64,000 bases of DNA from the NCBI GenBank assembly GCA_948144175.1, contig CANXME010000803.1:744001-808000 (forward strand), written 5' to 3'. This DNA comes from Closterium sp. NIES-65 (lineage: Eukaryota; Streptophyta; Zygnematophyceae; Desmidiales; Closteriaceae). Below the pieces are notes generated by a model. The model ran no database searches, was not told the origin of the DNA, and saw nothing but the letters and a program-made list of their open reading frames with translations. Shown here one piece after another: positions 51,801 to 60,450 of the stretch (the stretch's first letter is position 1; each line of letters starts with the position of its first letter). The position numbers were made by a program, and so were the translations under genes.

Positions 51801-53438
51801 GGTGCAATCAAGGCACGTGGGAGCGGGTGAGTCAGATGGTGGAGGAAGTGTGGCTGGCAGGCCGAGAAGAAGTTTCTTGGAGGCCATGTCAGCAAGCGTG
51901 CGGAAGTTTGGGTGCCCTAACCGATGATGATAGAGGATGGTCGGGTTGGAGAGGCTGCGACATGTGCATGGTGTGATGGGAGCCTGTGCTTGGGTGGTTG
52001 AAACCTGTGGGAGAGGAACGCGTAGCGTGTAGAGGCCGCTGCTATTGAGGGTGAAGCGGGCCAAGACCTTGTTGGTGAGTGGGTCAATGATGTCGCAGTG
52101 GTCCTCATTCTCCGAGAAGATGGTGCGTAGCCCTGCTTTCTGAATTTCTGTTTGAGCCACTAGATTGTGGCGTAGTGAAGGCACGCACATGCCAGTGACG
52201 GTGCCGGAAGGGAAGGCTGGGCATGGGACTGTGGAGGTGCCCTTGGCTAGGGTGGTGAAGCTGGAGTCAGCTCCCAAGAGAGGGATAGGTGCTGGATAGG
52301 GTTTGAAGGAGAGTGTCTCCTTGAGCACAGTGTGAGTGGCCCCACTGTCGAGTGTGAACTCTATGTACTGTGGTGCCTGTGATGAGTCGATGTACTGGGA
52401 AGTGGCTTCATTAATCATGGCAGTGCCAGGAAACAACAGGTTGATACGCACATCAACAGGAGCACTGTCACTAGCACTAGCCGAAGAGGGGTCCTGGACC
52501 TCAACGAGGTTGGCCTTACGAGCGCGCATCCAGTTTGGCGGCTTCTTGTCAACCCCGTGGATGGCATACCACTCGTCGTCTTTCTTCTTGAAGCACGTGG
52601 CAAGGGGGTGGTTAGTGCCACCACACACTTGTCCCTTGCGGTTGCCATACTTGACGACGTAGGTGCACGGAGGAAAGCGGTTGCGCTGGAAAGGCGCCGA
52701 GGCAAGGGCCGCTGCAACACTTGCTAGGGGCATGGGAGCACGGATGGCGTGTGCCTTGGCCTGAGCAGTGGAGTCTTTCTCGGCAGAGAGGAGTGCGGTG
52801 GAGACCTTAGCAAAGGTGAGGTCTTCCGCTGAGAGCGTGAGGAGCATCTTCCTCGTGACTTCATATGCCGAGGAGAGACCAACAAGAAGGGCGGCTGCAG
52901 GGGCTTGTTCGGGGAAGACTATACCCAGCTCCTTGAGTTCACCATGAATGGTCTGCACCTTGGCGATGTAGTCAGCCATTCCTGAGCAGTCCTCAAGGCG
53001 GACTTGAAACATGCTGGGGATGAGAATCGCCACTCCGACCGCCGTCTTGTTCATGAACCGATCCTGGAGATACTTCCAGATGGCGTTGGAGGTAGGGTAG
53101 TTGTGGAACGTGTTGACAAGTTCGGGAGGGGTGGAGGCAATGAAGACGCTGATGATGGCAGCATCGGCCTTCTCCCACTTCCGGTACTTCTCAACAGCTT
53201 CTTCGTACGTCATCACGTCAGCATCACTTGAAGATTCGGTCGGTTCACGGGGAAGAGTGGGCTGTTTCCCCTTGCCACGGTTGAGGAGGACGTCCTTGAG
53301 GTCAAGGCCCTGCACGTCACGGCTCAGGAGGTGCTTGTCAACTCCGTAGCTCCACGCCTTGAAGTTGGAGCTAGAGCCATCGGCTTCAAGGCGGAGCGGG
53401 GTGATGGGGTTCGCCATGGTGGAAGACGAGAAAGCCAT
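48804..53438 (-). CDS. Array unit 7 (outermost): intact copia polyprotein
   Basis: Protein identical to unit 2. Its leader (53,439-54,099) is separated from the outermost LTR by a 196-bp insertion that no other unit has, so this unit is the true 5' end of the array on the minus strand. Confidence 0.95.
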   Translation of the reverse strand: MAFSSSTMANPITPLRLEADGSSSNFKAWSYGVDKHLLSRDVQGLDLKDVLLNRGKGKQPTLPREPTESSSDADVMTYEEAVEKYRKWEKADAAIISVFIASTPPELVNTFHNYPTSNAIWKYLQDRFMNKTAVGVAILIPSMFQVRLEDCSGMADYIAKVQTIHGELKELGIVFPEQAPAAALLVGLSSAYEVTRKMLLTLSAEDLTFAKVSTALLSAEKDSTAQAKAHAIRAPMPLASVAAALASAPFQRNRFPPCTYVVKYGNRKGQVCGGTNHPLATCFKKKDDEWYAIHGVDKKPPNWMRARKANLVEVQDPSSASASDSAPVDVRINLLFPGTAMINEATSQYIDSSQAPQYIEFTLDSGATHTVLKETLSFKPYPAPIPLLGADSSFTTLAKGTSTVPCPAFPSGTVTGMCVPSLRHNLVAQTEIQKAGLRTIFSENEDHCDIIDPLTNKVLARFTLNSSGLYTLRVPLPQVSTTQAQAPITPCTCRSLSNPTILYHHRLGHPNFRTLADMASKKLLLGLPATLPPPSDSPAPTCLDCTKSKLRQQPHTASPTIAAAPLDLVHMDVWGPAPVLARGGYRYFLVIVDDHSRYVSVHLLHTKAEAPEVIMAWVKQAQTTFDRKVKRLHSDGGGEFCNDKLKAFCSSEGIQQNFTLPDSPQQNGIAESRNHTLVQITRCLLSHSNAPHSLWGYALYHAALLYNLYPHPHLPDTTPTTLWLGKTPTARSLRVWGCTAYVLLNPPARRQNGGKLGPKTQTCIYLGHNADSPDYLFLNPSTQQLVRSRDVVFDETRPFYSPSGRDPLPDPPSLVWADFDAPPDLPPAPAPSPPPSPAIPPSPSEVSDPASPVSSAAAPPPPSPSSLPAAPPPPSAPITYHRRSHPPAPPPPPVPPTTEEPALPQSPELITYRRRPIPPPKPPKSPSPTPPAPPSSPVAHGTRSHRAALPLAMVLRYTMITPPPPAGGDVPSTLLEDRHEELCDLHAVIPQLSHIFPDITGSPSLNLAENPTIPIPLTVQEALSGHHAAEWRAAMDAEIAAFTRNHSFDDETPPPGVNIVGGKWLFRVKQLPDEAPVFKARYVAKGFTQQRYRDFDLIFSPTSKPPTIRTLMDVAAREDFEIKSMDASSAFLQGRLKETVFMNRPEGFPGEFPPNTVWKLNRPVYGLKQAPREWHNKVKEVLLSLDFHPSTADPTLFIRRHSEPFYILVYVDDFILVAKDSAQMTSVQAALSKALQMKDLGDLKHYLGMEITRDRKARTISLSQEFYIDNVLKRFEMELCIPVATPLPLQHLLTAPAVPTPEACYEPYPELVGSLMYAMMCTRPDLAYPVSVLSRYVAPGRFTNLHWKAAKRVLRYLKGTKSHVLTLGGLSPPRLEGYTDSSWADDQTDRRSSQGYCFTLGSGTVSWRSTRSSAVSLSSCEAELYAGTMAAQEARWLTFLLQELGFPQSAPTLWCDNQSTIHISQDPVYHTRTKHIELRHFFIRHLVQQEQLKVEYVASDCNLADLFTKPLGKVPHHRLLGAMGLCAPPSPPCVRLTPQGGCWC

Positions 53439-54107
53439 GGTGGAGACCCCTTAACTTCTCGCGCGGAGCGCCGCTCTTAAGTCACCAATAGGAACTTGAG
53501 GTTTGGGGTTTCCAAAGGAGATTTTGAAGAACCGGAGGTTTAGGGTTTACGAAGGAGAATTTGACTGAGACGCCAATTTAGTGTCAACTACCTACTAGTC
53601 CTATTCCCACACACCCCCCCACACACCACCCTCAGCTTCGCGGCTACGCTGCTGCTCGGCTTCGCGGCTACACGGCTGCTCGGCTTCGCGGCTACGCTGC
53701 TGCTCGGCTGCGTTGCTGCACCTGTTCAGCTGCGGGAAAGAGGGGGGATGGGGGTAGGAGTGCAGATGCGGGGCGACGGGCGGCAGCCCGAAGATGACGC
53801 TGCGGGGCGACGGGCGGCGGCCCGACGAGAAGCTGCAGGGCGACGGGCGGCAGCCCGTCGAGGAGAAGAAGTGACGAATTGATGAAAACGAGTGTTAGGT
53901 TAGAGCGCCGACGATGCGCTTACCAGAGAAGTTTCCGTCGATGGTGACGGGAAGGTTTGGCGGGAGAAATTCCGCCGATGAATGTCGCGAATCAACGGCG
54001 ACGAAATTGGCGATGGCTTCCCCGAGGTTTGCGGGACAAGTATCCGCAGAGATGAGAGGATCACGATCCGCGTATGCGGTTGAGCTGCTCTGATTACCAT
54101 GTCAGAA

Positions 54108-54303
54108 TCCCAACCACTAGACCATTGGGATAAAAGGGCTTGTTAAGTAGCGGGTCAGTGCGCCCATAACCCCCCAGGCCAACATGCCTGTAACCTTTCC
54201 CTAGGATCAATCGGGGATCTCCAGTGGACCTCTGACACCCCCCCGCACTGGGATGCCCGAAGTGCACACACTGGGATTCGAACCCGAGACCGCTCTGATA
54301 CCA
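54108..54303 (-). mobile_element. 196-bp insertion with tRNA-type promoter motifs at the LTR/leader junction of unit 7
   Basis: Present only in the outermost unit. It is flanked by direct copies of about 20 bp of the LTR-end/primer-site sequence. On the minus strand it has a B-box match GGTTCGAATCC (54,284-54,274) and an A-box-like TGGTCTAGTGG (54,124-54,114), but in the order B then A, the reverse of a tRNA. Reading the unit as a circle, or two copies in tandem, would put A before B. This suggests a circularly permuted tRNA-derived SINE-like unit. It is not a functional tRNA gene. Confidence 0.55.
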
Positions 54304-54591
54304 TGTCAGAACTTGAGCTTAGAATCGATACTATAGTAGTGAGCTCAAAGCTCTTTAAGTACATCCGGAATGAGCAAGGTAGGGATGAGGAGGGAATCAG
54401 GAGGCAATCCTAGGGAATCAAGGGTAATCCCAAGGCAATCTCCAATTGGTGGGTTGGAGATTGCTTGGAGATTACATTTGGGTTTGGTTGGGATGTGGGT
54501 GTACACCCAACCAAACACAAAGTGCAAACTACACTAAACTAGGATATAAAAGTACAAGTACAAAATGTGAGATTGGGGCCTAACACCAACA
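54304..54591 (-). repeat. Array LTR 7 (outermost 5' LTR)
   Basis: 288 bp with the same ends as the others. On the minus strand it starts at 54,591, immediately after G3 sequence, and ends before a canonical TGGTATCAGAGC. This is the only LTR-host junction in the array. Confidence 0.9.
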
Positions 54592-56565
54592 TAAGTCGTA
54601 GTCCTCCGAGTCCGAGATGAGGCAGTGCACCCTGATCCTTGTTTCGTTCTCGCTCCCTGGGGACAGCACCAACTCCTGAGGTTTCAAGGACCTAGGTAGC
54701 CACTTCCCTCCTCCTCCTTCTGCAGTCTGTATCCTTACACCTTCCCTGGTCACCTTGTCTTCCTGGTGCAACCCCAGCCGTTCAGCCATCCTTCTCCCCA
54801 CCAAGACTTGCGATGCTCCTGTATCGATGATTGTCGTTCCTGGGTATTTTCCTTCCACTGCCACCGTCCCCTCCAATGCCTCTACTACGCAGGGACGTGC
54901 CGCCAGCCTCTCGAACGGGTGACGTCGGGGCCCGACCTCTCCTGCCGCTGTTGCTGCTGTCACCACTCCTTCTGCTCTTTCTACCGAGCGTTCTACGCTT
55001 GCTCTCGGGCCACGTCTTGCTATCGGGGTAGAGCTTCTGTTATCCCTCCCTTCGCTTCTCAGGCCCAGCTCCTCCCTTGCCCGGTCTGCATCCCTCGCCA
55101 TGAATATTGGTTCCTCCAGGTCATCCTCCGACTCACTCTGTCCTCTGGCCATCAACCCGGTGGCTTCCTCTTCTTCACCGCTGGACACCTCCTCGGCCTT
55201 CAGCTTCCTCAGCTCTTCCTCCAGAGCTGCTATCCGACTGCGCCTCCCTCCCTTGTGCCGCTCTTCTCTCTGACGAGTATAACAGCTTTCCTTGTTATGT
55301 CCTTTCCGCTGGCAATATGAGCACGTCTGGACCTTGGGACAGTCTCTCTTGAAGTGGCCAGGCTCGTGGCATTTGTAGCACACTGGTTCTTCTCCGGCGG
55401 CCGCAGCAGGATTCCTGGCCCGTCTGACTTGTCCTCTGCGCTCCCTCGCCTTGTCCAGCTCTTCTTCCTCACCTTCGGCCAGCAAGGCCCCACTCCATGT
55501 CACTGGCCTTCTCTCTTTGTCCCGAGGTCCCCTGTCTGTCCGTCTTCCCAGGTCATAAAGACTGAGTGACTGCTCGTGTCGCCAAGCAATCTCGTACGCC
55601 TGCTGGAGTGACGCGTTCGGCCCCAGATCGTAGGTTCTATCCCTCACAGTACGCGCCAGCTCTCCCGAGAGCCCATCCAGGAATTTCGCCACCACGATAC
55701 GCGGATCGTGACAGCTGATGTCTTCCGCCAACTGCTTCACCCTCCGGTAGTACGCCAGCAGCGATTCTCGATGCCCTCGCCTCGCCTGCTCAAACTCCCT
55801 CAACCTCGCCGGCGTCTGGGTCGGGAAGTGAGTCTGCAATTCTTCCAGGAACCTTTCCGTGGGGTCTTCCAGTCGAATGACGCGTCCCTCTGCATCTCGC
55901 CTAACTCTGCCCAGCTTGTCCCTCTCCTCCTCTTCGAGGAGCAGATCCCGAATTTCCAGGAAGAAGGCCTCCGCCTCTCCCGCTAGTGTGTTGCCCAGCG
56001 AGCGGAAGAAGTGACGTAGATCCAGCCCGTCCAGTTCCCAGCAGTATTTCTCGCTGCGCACATGCATCGCGTAGGTTTTCAGCCTGGGCCCTGATTCTTG
56101 ATCGCCGGTGAAGCGTGCAGGTACCTCCACCTTAGGTAAGCTCGTGTAGCGGTATCTGCTACCCTCTTCTCCCAACGTCCTCCTCGACGCGCGCCCTGCT
56201 GATCCTTCTCCGATCTCGGCTCCCGAAGATCCTTCCTCTCCCGGCACACGCCAATTAGACGATCGCGCCTTCGGCGTTGTCACTTCCGCCGAGTTCGCAC
56301 CTTCCAAGGTTTTCCTCGGCGAGCGCCGTTCTCCTCTGAGCGGTCGATCCGCTCTCATCGCGAACTCCTCCTCGCGCCGCTTCTCTTCGTCACGCGATCG
56401 CCGATCTCCCTGCTCCGGGTGGCTCGGCTCTCCCCGATTCTCTTCTTCCTCGGCTTCGGGCTCCGCCGGTCCCGCGCTGGCTTTCTCGGCCGCGCGATCT
56501 TCCTTCTCTCGGGAATTCTCTTCCCCTGGCAACCGGGTGCCGCTCCGCAACGACATTCCGGTCAT
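54592..56565 (-). mobile_element. Ty3/gypsy-type gag-protease region G3, cut by the array
   Basis: A minus-strand frame from the ATG at 56565 runs about 657 codons to the array LTR, where it ends by chance in the LTR's first bases. It has a long charged N-terminus (MTGMSLRSGTRLP, then Glu/Arg-rich), a capsid-like region around 135-330 (VEVPARFTGD, THFPTQTPARL, LLAYYRRVKQL), two zinc knuckles CYKCHEPGHFKRDC and CSYCQRKGHNKESC near 395-430, an acidic linker and an aspartic protease with IIDTGASQVLVG near 600. The single frame and double knuckle distinguish it from G1 and G2, so it is a third family. Polymerase and integrase are not seen on the far side of the array. No LTR of G3 is recognised to the right. 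Confidence 0.8.
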
Positions 56566-57135
56566 TTAGACTTCTGTTTGTAAGAGATCCGCACTAGGAC
56601 AAACGATGTCCCTAGTTCTCCGCACACCCTCTGTTTGGCCTCTCTTTAGTGGATCAAGATTTGCTCCAGCCGATTCACTAGTAGAAGAGCATACAGGCAT
56701 ACCACAGTAGCGAGAGAACAAACAAAAGTGGTTTAGCTCTGTCACTCTACGAGTTTTGTTGTTCCCCTCCCCGAATCGCACTAGAAGCACCTCCAACTGT
56801 GCATGAGACAACCTGTCAAACCTTTCTTGGTTTTCTCCGCCGTGAGGGCGCCTTGGGGTTTCCCTCGTGACCTGCCTTGCTTAGCTGGCCCTCTCCCCAA
56901 CTCCCAACTCAGCTTGTCATGCCCCGCCGCCACGTCATTGTGGCCCCCATCCAACCGTACTTACCCCCTTTCGAGCCCTGCCTCGAGCTGTACCCTGAGT
57001 CCTCGGTTTCCTCGCGGTCTCCAACCTTAGCCACAACCACAGCTCTCTACACTCTTCGCGCTGTTACAATATTCCATATAACAATTTCAGTTCTATGGAA
57101 TAATGCGACAGTGTACCATAATCTTCATGCAGATT
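56566..57135. other. Region upstream of G3, no assigned gene
   Basis: A short minus-strand frame of 81 codons (56,811-56,566) directly precedes G3 gag and resembles nothing I know. The rest should be G3 leader or flanking DNA. I found no primer-site match or LTR boundary. An AT-rich patch lies at 57,060-57,130. Confidence 0.4.
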
Positions 57136-57159
57136 GCTAAGACTCTGCTGCATTAAAAC

Positions 57160-57215
57160 ATGTACAGTGCCTGGCGGGCCACAGTACCTGGCGCGCTACA
57201 GTACCTGGCGTGTGG
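57160..57215. repeat. Short tandem repeat, about 19-bp unit x3
   Basis: ACAGTRCCTGGCGNGC is repeated three times in succession with small changes. Confidence 0.65.
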
Positions 57216-57283
57216 GCAAACACGTCCCAAATGCTGGCGCCTCGCCCTCCTTCCTGCGCTGCTCCCTCCACCTGCGTACTCGG

Positions 57284-57475
57284 AGAAGGTGTGGGAAAGG
57301 GGGGCAGCGAAGAGTAAGGTGTGGGAAAGGGGGGCAGCGAAGAGTAAGGTGTGGGAAAGGGGGGCAGCGAAGAGTAAGGTGTGGGAAAGGGGGGCAGCGA
57401 AGAGTAAGGTGTGGGAAAGGGGGGCAGCGAAGAGTAAGGTGTGGGAAAGGGGGGCAGCGAAGAGTAAGGTGTGGT
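57284..57475. repeat. 30-bp minisatellite, about 6.3 copies
   Basis: Exact tandem copies of a 30-bp unit, GTGTGGGAAAGGGGGGCAGC followed by GAAGAGTAAG. The unit is a multiple of three and has no stop in several frames, so long repetitive frames run through it on both strands. There is no sign that it is coding. There are no spacers, so it is not a CRISPR array. Confidence 0.95.
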
Positions 57476-58049
57476 CGCTCCTCCCTTGCGTGCGCTCGCT
57501 CCACGTGTCATCCACTCTCCACAACTTGCCCCCTCCCGTGCAACCAGAGGAGCATGGAGCATGCGTGCATTCGCGTGTATGTGTGCATCAGGGCCGGGCA
57601 GCTACACCTAAGGTGACAATTGTCCCGCAACCCATGTTGCTTCCACACCGCCCGCTGCTTTGGGCTGTGAGTCTGTCACCTGACGTGAGATCGCTTATGT
57701 AACGCCCAGCGTTTCCATGTGGAGAGCTTCGGTCCGCACCTTGTAGCCCTCTCTCGCTGCCCTACGCCCTCTCTTGCCGCCCTACACCTCACTTCGTCAT
57801 CCTCTTCAACTTTCCCCCCTGCCTCACACACCACCAAAGCCCTCCCCTCCCACCCCCATATTCCTCCTCCCCCCTCCTCCCCATTCCTCCCCCCCCTCTC
57901 CTCTTTCCCCCAACCCCAAAGGCGCGACTGGTAACCAGCCGTGGCCCCTGCTAATCACCAACAAGCCTGGCCTCCCTCCTTCCCCCTACACTCTCCCATC
58001 GCCCGCGTCCCCTCCTCTTTCCCCCCATGCTTCCCCTTGACCCCCCCAC
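57476..58049. other. Gene-free stretch, CT-rich on plus
   Basis: No exon found. 57,730-58,040 is strongly C/T-rich on the plus strand and therefore purine-rich in the direction of the GH1 exon, where it would be intron. No second GH1 exon is recognisable in it. Confidence 0.5.
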
Positions 58050-58097
58050 CTGGTATGCGGCCGTGACGGTGCCAAACAGGAATCCTGGCGGAAACAT
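58050..58097 (-). pseudogene. Orphan first exon of a GH1 beta-glucosidase
   Basis: The minus-strand ATG at 58097 gives MFPPGFLFGTVTAAYQ and then a GTGGGG donor at 58,049. This is the N-terminal signature of glycoside hydrolase family 1 (F-x-F-G-x-x-T-A-A-Y-Q), whose next residues, normally Val/Ile-Glu-Gly, would come from exon 2. Plant GH1 genes commonly have their first intron at about this point. The frame stays open upstream to about 58,151, but no better ATG is seen and there is no signal peptide from this start. The remaining exons with the acid/base and nucleophile glutamates are absent from the next 3.4 kb and not visible elsewhere in the window. It is either a gene fragment or an exon cut off by the G3 and array insertions. 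The match is short but specific. Confidence 0.6.
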
Positions 58098-58159
58098 CCG
58101 CAGCGCTCCCCGAGCGCCCTCCTCCGCATCCCCGCGCGGATCCTTCTCCACGTTCCCCG

Positions 58160-59036
58160 CAAGTCTCTCCGCCCGCGCGTCCTCCGCGCGGATTGGCAGC
58201 GCTTTCCCGCGCGCGACGGCACTGCAAGCGTGTCCGCGAAGCGCCAGTGGCGACAGCTGCTGCGCGTCGCGCTGAACTCGATGCGGCGTGAATTCAGGGG
58301 CGCGCTGAGGGATATGCGGCCGTTTCGCGGAACGTCAGAGCGGGATCGCCGCACAGTCCCACTCCTTGGACCCGAGAGCGAGACTCTGCGCGAACCTTGC
58401 CGCGGAACACGGCGCGTATCATGGCGCGAAGGAGAGGAGGGGAGAGCGAGCGGAAGCGAACGGCGGCAGAATAAGGCTGGTTGTTGAGTCCCGTTATCGT
58501 GTGATTCGTTGCACTGGTACAAGCTGCCCCGGTATAAACACTGAAAGCCATGAGTTGCATTGGTCAGTGGCAAATTCACCCCATTTTCCCCTGGAAGGTT
58601 GGGTTGCCAGAGCTCTGGCGAGATGTGGCGACCATTGTTTGCCAAATTTGAGAGACCCGCCTCCTCGCCAGCAAATCAGATTTCACGATGCTGTGGCGAA
58701 AAATTGGCGACATCGACAAACAGGGCTACCACTAAAAGTTGAACCAGAATTCTAAATGACACACGCCCTAAAAAAAAATGCTTCAACGCCGGGTTGCGAA
58801 ACCGAGAACTCGGCTACTATATCTGGGCAAAAAATGCACAAACCCGGACACTTGCCCAGTGGTCATCCTGGTTTTCCTTGCCCGGTGGTCATCCTGGTTT
58901 TCCTTGCCCGGTAAACATCCTGCGAAGGATAGGCCCGGCCTGATGCGTCTAGCCAAATGCCGAGAATGATAAATGGGGGAAGCCTTGCCCGTTGTCCCAG
59001 CAGTCATACACAGTCACCCCACACAGCGGAAGCCAT
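58160..59036. other. Intergenic region between GH1 exon and phytocyanin gene
   Basis: No coding sequence is supported on either strand, although long frames cross 58,200-58,650. It would contain the divergent upstream regions of both genes. A 26-bp direct duplication (GGTCATCCTGGTTTTCCTTG...) lies at 58,861-58,912. A/T runs occur near 58,765-58,780. Confidence 0.5.
58855..58920. repeat. 26-bp tandem duplication
   Basis: Two adjacent copies of GGTCATCCTGGTTTTCCTTG plus CCCGGT, with partial CTTGCCC matches either side. It sits about 120 bp upstream of the phytocyanin start codon. Confidence 0.8.
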
Positions 59037-60234
59037 ATGGCTCGTCTCCCCCTCGCGCTGCTGCTGCTGCTGCTGCTGGCAGGTACGCTCAAGGTGGCTC
59101 TCGTTCGTGCGGGAAGTACCATTTTGCTGCTCTCGAGTGGCTCCACAGCCTGATTCGGCCTCCAAGTTGGTGTTTCTAATCATGCGCCGGGGTTCGTATT
59201 GCTCGCTGCTGTGTTGTGCTCTGATTTGCTGTGCTGTGCCATGCTGTGCTGTGTGCGGCCGTGTTGCTGTGCAGGATCTTCGTTGGACCTAGTACCGACT
59301 ACAACCCGGCGCCCTGCAGTTGCTGTAAGTGCACTGCCGCATCATCTGTTGCCTTTGATCGCCTTACGGCCCAGCGTGCCGTCACAGCAGTGGTCGGAGG
59401 CACAAAGGGCTTGACTGAAGGGTTTAGCTTGCTTGGTCTCATGCAAATGGTTTAACTTGCTTGGTCACTTGCAACCGATGGCAGCAATGGCTCATCTGAA
59501 TGCTTCTGACTCAACGCCACCTTGCCGTCAACTTTCTTTCGTTTTCCCTCACCCCGCGCAGCACGCCAAAACGGTTGTGCTCGGCGGCAAGAACGGATGG
59601 CCTTATGTCGGGCAAAACCAGTGGTGGACGAAAAGACCAACAATCAAGCTTGGTGATACTTTAAGTATGTACGAATGTTCAAGGATGTCATACAGCAAGG
59701 GATGCCATAACACCAAGATTGCTGTCATGTTCTTGTCACCATGTGGGCATGTTCAGCGTGGTAGGGATGCATTACAGTGTGTCGGGTGCGCGAGTGAGTT
59801 CCAGCATGTTAAAATGGTCTTGCACTTCGGCTGTCCCTCTCTTCCCTCTCCTACCTGCTGCTTAGTGACCACTTACAACTTTGTTGCGTGCAATGAAGCA
59901 TGAATCCTCTCTATCGCCGCTTGCTCTTGGCTCTCGTCTGCTTCTCCTGTCTCATCTCTGCCTCCCTCCCCTTTCTGCAGTCTTCAGGTGGGGTAAATCC
60001 GTCGTGACTTCGCGCACTCTCAGGAAGCATAGCGTGGCTCTGTTATCTTCTTTGGAGGCATATGACCAATGTGACATAAGGAGTGATACCATCTCGAAAG
60101 TTCTTGTGAAGTCCAAGCTAAGGGCTAAGTTTCGTTATAAGCTCACTGAGCGCAAGAACTATTATTTTGTCAGCATTACGCGGAAAGAGTGTCAGGAAAG
60201 AGGAGTGAAGGTGAGTGTTATGCTGGGAGATTAA
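59037..60234 (+). CDS. Phytocyanin / early-nodulin-like secreted protein, four exons
   Basis: Exons 59037-59082, 59275-59324, 59562-59664 and 59981-60234 join in frame to 150 codons plus stop, with GT-AG introns. The start ATG gives MARLPLALLLLLLLAG, a signal peptide. The plastocyanin-like domain follows: KTVVLGGKNGWPYVGQNQWW, then KLGDTLIFRWGKSVV, KHSVALLS, DQC, and NYYFVSITRKECQERGVKVSV. This is the order of strands in plant phytocyanins, with the two disulphide cysteines (DQC and KEC). The first copper-ligand histidine position is kept (KHSVALL), but the ligand Cys is Ser and the second His is Glu, so it should not bind type-1 copper. Such proteins are called early-nodulin-like and act at the cell surface or wall. 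A GTGAGT at 60,211 could instead be a donor to a further exon, for example a wall-linker or GPI tail; none is seen. Confidence 0.75.
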
Positions 60235-60450
60235 GATATGTAACTGCATACAAGTTAGGTAGTGTAGTATCACGTTATTTCTCTCATGGTGTACCCTCTT
60301 TGCCATCTTTCCTCTTGCTATATCTCTTTTCATACTGGACCCCCTCCTCTCTCCCCACATTGCGTCTACCCTAGGCTCCTAGGCTACTAAATTAAAACAT
60401 GATTTCTAAACAGCACAAAACTGCTTCAACCTTCCTAAAGCAGCAGTATA
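60235..60450. other. Downstream region of phytocyanin gene
   Basis: AT-richer, with C/T-rich patches near 60,290-60,360. No gene seen. It probably contains the 3' UTR. Confidence 0.4.

Larger units (their letters stand above)
17779..54591 (-). mobile_element. Head-to-tail tandem array of one Ty1/copia element (about 6.4 units of 5,572 bp)
   Basis: Reading-frame starts lie at 20005, 25577, 31150, 36722, 42294, 47866 and 53438, a step of 5,572 bp (5,573 once). Each unit is one 288-bp LTR plus a 5,284-bp internal region; neighbouring internal regions share a single LTR. The five unbroken full-length proteins are identical and the leaders and LTRs I compared are the same base for base, so the copies are extremely young or were copied from one another. 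The leftmost unit is incomplete and has no LTR at its left edge. The right edge is a complete LTR at 54,591 inserted into the gag-protease region G3, with TAAGT (54,592-54,596) as the expected target-site half. No matching TAAGT copy flanks the left edge. Confidence 0.9.

Noticed and set aside
20943-53438. Repeated plus-strand frames of 60-110 codons in every array unit
   Set aside because: They are antisense shadows of the copia polyprotein, identical in each unit only because the DNA is identical, with no start context or family match.
54108-54303. Functional tRNA gene
   Set aside because: A- and B-box-like motifs are in the wrong order and no cloverleaf with an acceptor stem can be drawn in the actual sequence.
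57284-57475. CRISPR array
   Set aside because: The 30-bp units follow each other with no spacers, and the DNA is eukaryotic. It is a minisatellite.
57986-58645. 219-codon minus-strand frame over the GH1 exon
   Set aside because: Its residues are Arg/Gly-rich with no family resemblance. The GH1 signature is in a different frame within the same interval.
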